Source: Colwellia psychrerythraea (GTDB taxonomy: Bacteria > Pseudomonadota > Gammaproteobacteria > Enterobacterales > Alteromonadaceae). Taken from it: a stretch of 64,000 nt of DNA. Below are positions 9,577 through 17,338 of this stretch, piece by piece. The stretch is taken from contig NZ_JQEC01000029.1 in assembly GCF_000764185.1 (NCBI RefSeq), forward strand, positions 62,001 to 126,000, written 5' to 3'. Position numbers and translations under genes: made by a program. Within the stretch, counting starts at the first letter, position 1, and each line of letters opens with the position of its first letter. The notes under the pieces were generated by a model that ran no database searches, was not told the origin of the DNA, and was given only the letters and a program-made list of their open reading frames with translations.

Positions 9577-11895
9577 TTATTTTTTACTATCTTTTTTGTC
9601 TGACCATAAAAAAGCTGAAAGTGCAGGCAAGATTATGATCGCAGCTAACATATTAACCAGGAACATAAAGGTTAATAATATGCCCATATCGACTTGGAAT
9701 TTCAAATCAGAGAAAAACCATGTTGAAACACCTATCGCTAACGTTAAGCCAGTGATGAGTACAGCACTACCTCTCTCTTTTAGAGCCGCAAGATAAGCAT
9801 CATGTACGTTCATGCCCTCTTTTAACTTAGTGCTCATGGTCGAAAGTATGTAAATACCATAATCAACTCCAATACCTACCCCTAAAGCAATAACAGGCAA
9901 AGTAGATACGGTTAACCCGATATCAAGCGCTGTCATCAGCCACTGTGCTAACGTAGAAACGACATAAAGCGGTATTACCACAACCATGGTTGCTCTTATG
10001 CTTCGAAAGCTGATAAGACACAATGCGATAACAGCACCATAAACATAAAGCATCATTGGTAGTTGCGCTTCTGCTACTGCTTCATTGGTTGCCGCCATAA
10101 CGCCAACAGGGCCAGAAGCAAGTTTAAATTGTATTTCGTCATTGCCTAACTCTTTCGCAGCAGCTTTTACTGCATTTATCACGGTATCAATAGTATGCGC
10201 TTTATGATCTTGTAAAAATAGAATCACTGGCATAACACTACAATTGTTATTTAAAAGACCACTAGAAGAAGGAACTCGAGCGATTGATTGCACCAAAGTT
10301 TGTTGGTTGCGAGGAATAACTCGCCATTTAGGATTACCCTCGTTATAACCAGCATTAACCAATTTAGATATTGACGCTAAACTTACCGCAGATTGAACAC
10401 CTGCTACATTTTCCATTTGCCACTGAAACCTGTCAATTGTTTCCATAACATCATAATAGGTACATGCATCAGCTTTTGTTTCAATAATGACTGACATATA
10501 ATCAACACTTATTGCATACCTGTCAGTGATTAAAAAAGTGTCTTGGTTATAGCGAGAGGATTCATGAAGAGCTGGTGCACCGGCATGTAACTCCCCTATT
10601 TTCAAACCTTGGCCTTGATAAAAGCCTATAACAAATAAAGCTGCAGTAAAAACCAAAATAACTCTAGCAGGGCCCTTAGTAGCGAAGCTTGCCATGAATG
10701 TCCAGACCACACTTTCTTGACTTAATTGCCCCACTTTCGCATTCACTTTAATTTTTGTATAAGAAAGTAATATTGGCAGTAAGATAAGGTTGGTTAGAAT
10801 GATCATTGCCACACCAATTGATGCTGTTATTGCTAACTCTTTTATAATCCCGATATCAATAGATAATAAGGTTAAAAAGCCAACCGTATCTGAGACTAGC
10901 GCGACACCACCTGGTATCAATAAAGCACGGAAACTGGCTTGTGCTGCAGCTGCAGGTGTGAGACCTACAGCAACCTTTTTAACCACCGAGTTTATCATTT
11001 GTACGCCATGGCTAACACCTATAGCAAACACTAAAAACGGGATCAATATAGACATAGGGTCAAGGCCAAAACCAAGGCTAGACAGCATGCCCATTTGCCA
11101 CACAACGGCAACTAATGAGCATAGAATTGGTAGTACGGTTAAGCGGATTGAATGGCTGAAGATGTAAACCATTACAGCGGTAATAGCGATAGCAAGAGCA
11201 AAAAATAGCACTACGCCTTTTGCGCCTTCGGCAACATCCCCCACCATCTTAGCAAAGCCAATAATATGAACACTGATATTCGCCTGTTCAAACTCTTGAC
11301 GGACTTCATTTTCAAGCTTTTCTGCAATATCTAGCGTATCTAACTTTTTGCCAGTTTGTGGGTTTATATCTAATAAAGCGGCCTTTACCATAGCGCAACT
11401 GTAATCATCGGCAACAATACTGCCGACAATACCCGCTTTTTCAATATTACTTTTAACTACCGCAAGCCCTTGTGATGTTGGCTGAAAATCAGCAGGAATA
11501 ACTGGCCCGCCAGCAAAACCATCTTCAACCACCTCAACAAAACGGGTACTTGGTGAAAATAACGATTTGACTTGAATTCTATCTACACCAGGGATGAAGA
11601 ATAATTTATCGTGTACCCCCTTTAAGGCGTTAAAAAATTCTGGGTTAAAAATATCTCCACTACTATCACATACGGAAATAAGGATATTATTTGCACCACC
11701 AAAGTTAGCCCTATGTTTCAAATAGGTCTTCATGTAACTATGATTTAGTGGAATATTTTTAGTGAAAGAAGCATCAAGTCTAATTTGTGTCGCTTGAAAT
11801 AGAAAAAATGCACTAGTGAATACAAAAAGCATTAACACCAAGAGTTTATGACGAAATAGGCCTACTTCAACACGACTAGCCAGGGAAATTTTCAT
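9577..11895 (-). CDS. RND superfamily exporter, MMPL/HAE3 type
   Basis: Inner-membrane transporter of 772 residues. A first membrane helix lies near 17-34, followed by a large periplasmic loop to about 225, five helices in about 230-385, another helix near 405-425, a second periplasmic loop and five C-terminal helices from about 625. This two-times-six layout with sterol-sensing-like blocks is that of the MMPL/HAE3 branch, which moves lipids or hydrophobic molecules rather than antibiotics. It is the last gene of a minus-strand cluster with a YCF48-like protein (68-base gap), a DUF1329 protein and a DUF1302 barrel. This four-gene association recurs in marine and soil proteobacteria. The substrate is not known. 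Confidence 0.92.
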   Translation of the reverse strand: MKISLASRVEVGLFRHKLLVLMLFVFTSAFFLFQATQIRLDASFTKNIPLNHSYMKTYLKHRANFGGANNILISVCDSSGDIFNPEFFNALKGVHDKLFFIPGVDRIQVKSLFSPSTRFVEVVEDGFAGGPVIPADFQPTSQGLAVVKSNIEKAGIVGSIVADDYSCAMVKAALLDINPQTGKKLDTLDIAEKLENEVRQEFEQANISVHIIGFAKMVGDVAEGAKGVVLFFALAIAITAVMVYIFSHSIRLTVLPILCSLVAVVWQMGMLSSLGFGLDPMSILIPFLVFAIGVSHGVQMINSVVKKVAVGLTPAAAAQASFRALLIPGGVALVSDTVGFLTLLSIDIGIIKELAITASIGVAMIILTNLILLPILLSYTKIKVNAKVGQLSQESVVWTFMASFATKGPARVILVFTAALFVIGFYQGQGLKIGELHAGAPALHESSRYNQDTFLITDRYAISVDYMSVIIETKADACTYYDVMETIDRFQWQMENVAGVQSAVSLASISKLVNAGYNEGNPKWRVIPRNQQTLVQSIARVPSSSGLLNNNCSVMPVILFLQDHKAHTIDTVINAVKAAAKELGNDEIQFKLASGPVGVMAATNEAVAEAQLPMMLYVYGAVIALCLISFRSIRATMVVVIPLYVVSTLAQWLMTALDIGLTVSTLPVIALGVGIGVDYGIYILSTMSTKLKEGMNVHDAYLAALKERGSAVLITGLTLAIGVSTWFFSDLKFQVDMGILLTFMFLVNMLAAIIILPALSAFLWSDKKDSKK

Positions 11896-11963
11896 AGTTA
11901 TATCATTCCGAACTTTGTTATCTTTTATTGATTCAATTGTTTTTATACGATTGGTCTTAGTTT

Positions 11964-12998
11964 TTAGCCTTTAGGTAAACTCAGTACCTTTATACCCACA
12001 TCAGACACTGCTAATAACTTGCTTTTAAACCATATCCCTGCGATTAGAGCTTTACCGTCCTGTTGAGGTCTTTGCATAAAGCTTTCACCTTCATCTGTGC
12101 TGATAAGTAACATGCCGTTATTGCCTAAAACAAAGATACGTTCATCATTAGTAAAGACAATATCATTGAGTAAGGCTGTTGTGTTAGTAGCAACTTCCTG
12201 CCAGTTGAGACCATTATTCAAACTTAGAAAAATATGACCGCGGAGACCCGCAGCTAATAAATTACCCTTTTGTGTTTTACCCATAGAAAAAAAAGAGCCT
12301 TGATAAAAGCTATCAAATTGTTGCCAAGTGAGTCCAAAATCAATACTTTTAGCGAGCAAGCCCATCTCACCTAACAAGTACAAGGTGTTGCCATCTGGTA
12401 CTAGGCTATTAAAATGCGGCAAGATGAAAGCGATTTCATCGAGATAAGCTTCCTCATCTTCAGTTTTGAGCTCATTAATGTACTCAAGGTCGTCCTGCGG
12501 TAAAAGCTCTTGATGAAACTCACTGTGCCAAGTTGCGCCGCCATCTTCACTGCGAAATACTTGACCATAAGAGCCAACAGCAACGCCCTGCTGAGCATCC
12601 TTAAAATAAATATCGAGTAGTGGTTTTTCTAATGCGGGTAAATATTGTTGTATTTTCCAGTTTAAGCCACCATCGCTACTGTGCAATATTGTAGCATCAT
12701 GACCAACGGCCCAACCTAATTGATCATTTAAAAAATAAACGCTGGTTAAAGTAGAACGGACTGGTACATTGGCTTGTTGCCAATTATCACCATCTGATGA
12801 AAGTAAAATATGGCCGTGCTGCCCTACTGCTACGACTTTATTTGGTCCAACGGGAGATATATCCAATAACAATGATTTGCTTGCTAAAGCGGATTCAGTT
12901 GCTGGCACTATGTTTGCTCTTGAAGCAGTTTCATTGTCTGCATGAGCGGGGGGAAGGGAAATAAAAAATATAACTACAAAAACAACGAATAAACGCAT
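11964..12998 (-). CDS. YCF48/BNR-repeat periplasmic protein
   Basis: Secreted 344-residue beta-propeller-like protein. The signal peptide is about residues 1-20, ending PPAHA. Repeats of the BNR/Asp-box type follow: HSSDGGLNWK, RSEDGGATWH, SLNNGLNWQ and STDEGESF. The closest named family is the photosystem II assembly factor HCF136/YCF48, but in non-phototrophs such proteins lie beside RND exporters and DUF1302/DUF1329 genes, as here. A role as a periplasmic partner of the exporter is inferred from position only. It is separated from the upstream DUF1329 gene by a terminator-like hairpin, so it may have its own promoter. Confidence 0.88.
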   Translation of the reverse strand: MRLFVVFVVIFFISLPPAHADNETASRANIVPATESALASKSLLLDISPVGPNKVVAVGQHGHILLSSDGDNWQQANVPVRSTLTSVYFLNDQLGWAVGHDATILHSSDGGLNWKIQQYLPALEKPLLDIYFKDAQQGVAVGSYGQVFRSEDGGATWHSEFHQELLPQDDLEYINELKTEDEEAYLDEIAFILPHFNSLVPDGNTLYLLGEMGLLAKSIDFGLTWQQFDSFYQGSFFSMGKTQKGNLLAAGLRGHIFLSLNNGLNWQEVATNTTALLNDIVFTNDERIFVLGNNGMLLISTDEGESFMQRPQQDGKALIAGIWFKSKLLAVSDVGIKVLSLPKG

Positions 12999-13125
12999 AA
13001 AACCTCATTATCTTAAAGTTTTCTAAAAAATCAAAATAGTAATATAGAACAAATGTATAACTTAATTTAACTTAAAAAAACACAATTAACCAAACACCAT
13101 TAACACTAAGTTTAGTACTAAAAAA

Positions 13126-13149
13126 AACGGCTAACATATGTCAGCCGTT
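13126..13149 (-). terminator. Terminator after the DUF1329 gene
   Basis: AACGGCT at 13126-13132 pairs with AGCCGTT at 13143-13149. A run of As on the left side gives a U-run in the minus-strand transcript. It lies 13 bases past the DUF1329 stop codon. It may be leaky, allowing some read-through to the YCF48 and RND genes. Confidence 0.75.
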
Positions 13150-13161
13150 CCTTATTACTGA

Positions 13162-14535
13162 TTATCTACGACCTTCTCGTCTAAGCGCTGCGGGAGTGAA
13201 ATCTCGCTCGTTTAGCTTCTTCGAAAAATCATACATTTTCGTTTCGTTATCTAAGCCGATGGCTAAGTAGCGACGTGATTGAATATCATGATACACATCA
13301 AGCGTTGACCAAAGTGTCGGTACTTCATAATAATTAATAGCATGGGCAACAGCAACACGATATAACTCATCACGATTATCGTAAATATCAGTTACCGAGA
13401 TTTGCCAGCTATCTTCATCAATATAAAAAACACGTTTTTTATAAATATGACGGGTATTTTCTTTAAGGTTAGCTTCAACTACCCAAACACGATGTTTTTC
13501 ATAACGTACAAGATCTGGGTTGATATGGCCTGGTTGTAAAATCTCATCATAAGAAACTTTATCGCTATGCAGACGGTAGTCATTATAAGGGATCAGTAAT
13601 TCTTGCTTGCCTTTTAATGTCCAGTTATAACGGTTTGGTGCACCATTATACATATCAAAATCATCTGTTGTTCTTAACCCATCTGCCGCTGTTCCTGGTG
13701 CATCATAAGCAACATTAGGTGCACGACGAACACGACGTTGACCTGTGTTGTAGGTCCATGCTTGACGAGGTGTTTTAACTTGATCCATCGTTTCATGTAC
13801 TAATAGCGCAGTACCCGCTAAACGTGCAGGTTCAGTAACTTTTTGTTTAAACTTAAACAAAATATTTGTTTTTTCTAGTTCATCTGCAGAGGCACCTTTA
13901 ACATTATAAGGTAATAATAATGTTTCAGTTAAACCTACATAAGTATAATTACCTGATGCAGTAGGTGCTGCTTGCCCGCCTGAACGACTAACACTTTCAC
14001 CACGATAACGTAGCGTGTGATTCCAAATGGCCTCTAAGCCAGTTGCCGGCACAGGGAAAGGAATACCAACCGCGGCCTGCTTAATACCATTGCCACCTTC
14101 AACTAGCTCTGAACGTGTGGCATTACCTTTAACTGCCTGATAAACATGCTCAGGATAAGAGGCACTACGGCGTGTTTGGTAAATATTCATTTTGTACGTA
14201 TCAGGATAAGTTTCAAACAACTTAACTTGTCCTGGGGTTAACAACGCTTTGTAATCGGCGACGTTTTTAGCTGTAATGGTAAATTTAATTTTATCATTAG
14301 GGTAAGGGTCAACATGGTGTTCGCCAACAGTATACCCTGCAGGTAGTTTAGTAATACCCCCTGTCCACTCAGGAATTGAGCCATCTTTATTGGCTGCACG
14401 AGTAGCACCCATTGGTGTTAGTTCTGATGATAATTTTGCTGCTTCATCGGCAGGTATTTTAGCCAAAGCACCTGTCGATAAGACCATAGAGATGGTCAAT
14501 GATAATAAAGTGACTTTATTCATGTTATTTCTCAT
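13162..14535 (-). CDS. DUF1329 protein, predicted exported
   Basis: A 457-residue protein of the DUF1329 family, with a signal peptide of about 25 residues ending TGALA and then the family's usual start IPADEAAKL. DUF1329 proteins have a fold related to LolA/LolB-like lipoprotein carriers and are almost always encoded next to DUF1302 barrels, as here (14-base gap). A periplasmic or outer-membrane lipid-shuttling role fits the family but is inference. A second ATG four codons in (MNKVTLL) is an equally good start, being preceded by GAGAA. Confidence 0.92.
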   Translation of the reverse strand: MRNNMNKVTLLSLTISMVLSTGALAKIPADEAAKLSSELTPMGATRAANKDGSIPEWTGGITKLPAGYTVGEHHVDPYPNDKIKFTITAKNVADYKALLTPGQVKLFETYPDTYKMNIYQTRRSASYPEHVYQAVKGNATRSELVEGGNGIKQAAVGIPFPVPATGLEAIWNHTLRYRGESVSRSGGQAAPTASGNYTYVGLTETLLLPYNVKGASADELEKTNILFKFKQKVTEPARLAGTALLVHETMDQVKTPRQAWTYNTGQRRVRRAPNVAYDAPGTAADGLRTTDDFDMYNGAPNRYNWTLKGKQELLIPYNDYRLHSDKVSYDEILQPGHINPDLVRYEKHRVWVVEANLKENTRHIYKKRVFYIDEDSWQISVTDIYDNRDELYRVAVAHAINYYEVPTLWSTLDVYHDIQSRRYLAIGLDNETKMYDFSKKLNERDFTPAALRREGRR

Positions 14536-14549
14536 GATTTCTGCCTTAA

Positions 14550-16649
14550 TTAGATTGAATAACTTACGCTGAAAGATACATAATCTCGATCTTCCATTTT
14601 ATTAGTTGTGCCAACACCGCCGAAGAAACTGTTATAGTTTAAATCAGCTGACCAGCGACTTTGATAATCAAAATTGATGCCTAAAGACACAGCTTTCCTG
14701 TCTTCAATAAACAGAAATAATGGATCTGGCGTAATACCGCTGACATCGTGTGAAAAGACAATACGTGGCGACATATTAATACCAGCAACAACGTTGGTAT
14801 AATCCAACTTAGCAACAGCGCGATAACCCCACGCAAATTCTGTTGGGAATGGGTTAGTTTCAGTACCACCTTGCAAGACCTGCATAAGGCCACTAGTACT
14901 ACCACTTCGCGCGGTACCTGGACCATTTAAACGTAACTCACTTTGCTCTGGCATATCATTAATATTGATACCACCTACTTCAACAAGGCCGACTAATTGG
15001 CTAGCACCAAAGGTTGGACCAAATAAATGTGTAAGTGTCATTTGCGCTTGTACGGTATCAGATAAAATATAGCCTTGTGCTGTTTGGCCTGGCTGGTACG
15101 ACGTACCGTCAGCTTGCACCATTTGTGAAACACCGTCTAATGCAGCGTATGCTGGGCTACCTGTATTAGCAAGCTGCTGTGGTACTGCAGCAAAAAGCAA
15201 CTCAACATCATCAATTTGTAGTGGTTCATCTTGACGATAGCTTACTTCGCCGGCAAAAGCAGTCGTACCTAAAGTGGTATTAAAACTTAACGCATACATT
15301 TTAATATCTTCAGGATAATCAAGCTCTACACGTGAGAAACTTTGCAATTCATTATAATTATCTTCAGTGATTTCATTACCAGCTAAATATGCTACATCTC
15401 CCCCGATAGTTTCTGCACCAAAATTCGCAGTGACTCCTGAAAAAATTGGACGGCGGCTATGATAATTTACATGGTACAAGCTAAATTCAGTATCATTTAA
15501 CTCTGGGACAAACCAAGATAAACGCAAACCATATTGACCACCATCTTTAGGATCATTTTCTGCTTTAGCGCCTGGTGCTCTTAACGTAACATTACCAGCA
15601 TAAGCAGAGTACATTGAACCAGCTTGTGCTTGAGCAGCAGCAAGCGCTACCGGATCTCCAGTTGCTGCAGCTGCTCGAACCATATTACCAATATCATTTA
15701 AGCCTGAGATTAAATAATCTAAATTCATATCCGGATTACCACCAAAACCTAACTGAACGTTATTGTATTGGCCACCGTCACCAGCAAAGTCATTGGTAGA
15801 AAAGTAGCTACCTGGTGGTGGTAAAATTGTTTTTTCCCAGCTGTATTGATAAAACATTTCTACGTTAAAATTATCAGTAACACCAAGAGATGCCCATAAA
15901 GCGCCAAAGGGAATAAAGGCTTCTTTTACTTCTGCACCTGGTGCACGCAAACGCGCAACATCTACCGGATTAATCTCACTAATACCGTGAGAAATTAACG
16001 TACTTTCGCCCCAGCTAATGACTTGATCACCTAAACGTACTGAAAAAGGCATATTACCCAATTCAAAATCACCGTAAATATACGCATCAAGTAAACGTAC
16101 ATCTTGACAGACTTGCTCTTTCGCTTCGCCGTCTCGACAAGGATCGAAAACATTACCTGTGATAGGATTTGACCAGTCTCTATCTTCATCCATCATAGCG
16201 TAATCATAAAAATACATACCACGAACAAAAACACCGACGTTTTGATATTTGATATCTAATTCATGCACGCCTTTAAATATTTTAGAAAAACTTTCACCGG
16301 CATTGTAGTTTAAGTTGCCGTTATCACCGTTGGTAGAATAACCACCTTTACCTTGAGCCCAAACATCTTCTTTCGGTATTGCTGGAGAGAAAATATTATA
16401 GTTACTAAAATCTAGGCCATTATTAGCGTTATTTGACTTACCTACATTGTCATTCCAGTTTCTATCTTCTGTACGCCAGCTTGAGCCAATGCTAAAAGTA
16501 GAGTCAAAACTGATCTCTACATCACCTAGCTCCCATCTTGCTGCTTGAGCAGTATTAACCATTGAAGTTAATACTGACAGTGAAAGTGCAGCAGCAATAC
16601 CTACGGCTAAAGGTTTTTTGGCAAAGCCATGTTGAGGCTTGTTTTTCAT
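14550..16649 (-). CDS. DUF1302 outer-membrane barrel protein
   Basis: A 699-residue protein with a long signal peptide ending NTAQA near residue 36, then the family opening RWELGDVEISFDST. The rest is rich in alternating aromatic and polar beta-strand segments and ends in a strand (YVSFSVSYSI), typical of outer-membrane barrels. DUF1302 proteins pair with DUF1329 and an RND exporter. It is the first gene of the cluster, behind a 377-base gap holding a FadR-like palindrome. The proposed function, passage of a hydrophobic compound across the outer membrane, is inference from topology and neighbours. Confidence 0.92.
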   Translation of the reverse strand: MKNKPQHGFAKKPLAVGIAAALSLSVLTSMVNTAQAARWELGDVEISFDSTFSIGSSWRTEDRNWNDNVGKSNNANNGLDFSNYNIFSPAIPKEDVWAQGKGGYSTNGDNGNLNYNAGESFSKIFKGVHELDIKYQNVGVFVRGMYFYDYAMMDEDRDWSNPITGNVFDPCRDGEAKEQVCQDVRLLDAYIYGDFELGNMPFSVRLGDQVISWGESTLISHGISEINPVDVARLRAPGAEVKEAFIPFGALWASLGVTDNFNVEMFYQYSWEKTILPPPGSYFSTNDFAGDGGQYNNVQLGFGGNPDMNLDYLISGLNDIGNMVRAAAATGDPVALAAAQAQAGSMYSAYAGNVTLRAPGAKAENDPKDGGQYGLRLSWFVPELNDTEFSLYHVNYHSRRPIFSGVTANFGAETIGGDVAYLAGNEITEDNYNELQSFSRVELDYPEDIKMYALSFNTTLGTTAFAGEVSYRQDEPLQIDDVELLFAAVPQQLANTGSPAYAALDGVSQMVQADGTSYQPGQTAQGYILSDTVQAQMTLTHLFGPTFGASQLVGLVEVGGININDMPEQSELRLNGPGTARSGSTSGLMQVLQGGTETNPFPTEFAWGYRAVAKLDYTNVVAGINMSPRIVFSHDVSGITPDPLFLFIEDRKAVSLGINFDYQSRWSADLNYNSFFGGVGTTNKMEDRDYVSFSVSYSI

Positions 16650-17026
16650 CTATTCTCTCCCCTGTGCAAAACATGATACTAAAAGATAAAAAATCTGTGA
16701 AAGTTCATCTTCATAAATGTAATCAAAAGTTAGTTTTTGTCTTATTATTTATCTAACGGCAATAATAATTACATCATTTGACTTATGTAGCAAGAATAAA
16801 GGTAGGAGTTAAAGCGCTATATTTTAATGACTTTTCCCCTAAAATGCCCGCGTTTAAATACACCGTTTAAAACTAGCGTTTAAAAACAAAACAATACAAA
16901 TCAATCATTGTTTTATAAGTTCATGAAATAACGTTACTTTGTCTCAAGCAATGTAATAGGTACATTGATAAAATGGTCAGACCACTGTTTCAAGTGTTTA
17001 CTCTATTTCATCAAAAATAAGATAAA
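16650..17026. other. Promoter region of the DUF1302-DUF1329 genes
   Basis: A 377-base AT-rich gap between the DUF2835 gene and the DUF1302 gene, both minus strand. It must hold the promoter of the DUF1302 cluster. The only clear motif I see is the palindrome TGGTCAGACCA at 16974-16984, listed separately. No terminator with a clear U-run was found for the DUF2835 gene. Confidence 0.55.
16974..16984. promoter_or_regulatory. Possible FadR operator
   Basis: TGGTCAGACCA is a perfect palindrome around a central A and matches the conserved core TGGTCnGACCA of gammaproteobacterial FadR sites; the outer bases (AAA left, CTG right) match less well. It lies 325 bases upstream of the DUF1302 start, far for a simple repressor site. 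If real, it would tie the cluster to fatty-acid status. Confidence 0.4.
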
Positions 17027-17242
17027 TTATTTTATTTTAGCTAGGGATAAAAATTTATTTTGCTTTGTTTGTAAACAAAAGTAGCCTTGAATGCCACTTG
17101 CTGCAAGGTACTTTCGTAAATGCATAGCAGGAAATTGAACTTTTATACCTTGGGTAGTGGTTACCACAACATTTTGAACTTTGCCTTGGTAATAAGGGAG
17201 AAATTCATTGGTAGTAATATTGAGTGAGAAGTAATATTTCAT
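17027..17242 (-). CDS. DUF2835 family protein
   Basis: A 71-residue protein that I place in DUF2835, a short gammaproteobacterial family of unknown function. It starts MKYYFSLNITTNEFLPYYQG, contains the family's typical basic strand (VQFPAMHLRKYL) and ends with an aromatic/basic segment. No catalytic motif is visible. It follows pepN on the same strand by 96 bases, with a hairpin between them. Confidence 0.82.
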   Translation of the reverse strand: MKYYFSLNITTNEFLPYYQGKVQNVVVTTTQGIKVQFPAMHLRKYLAASGIQGYFCLQTKQNKFLSLAKIK

Positions 17243-17276
17243 AGACTGGTATAGTAGTAGTGTGGGATAGATTCTA

Positions 17277-17310
17277 GTAACGTGCTTGTTTCAAACAAAC
17301 CACGTTACTA
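17277..17310. repeat. Hairpin between pepN and the DUF2835 gene
   Basis: AGTAACGTG at 17277-17285 is inverted as CACGTTACT at 17302-17310, and the inner TTGTTT/AAACAA can extend the stem. It is a 34-base structure with a small mismatch. No U-run follows it on the minus strand, so it is better read as a processing or protection hairpin than as a proven terminator. Confidence 0.5.
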
Positions 17311-17338
17311 AAAAGTAATATCCTATTATGAAGTCAGC

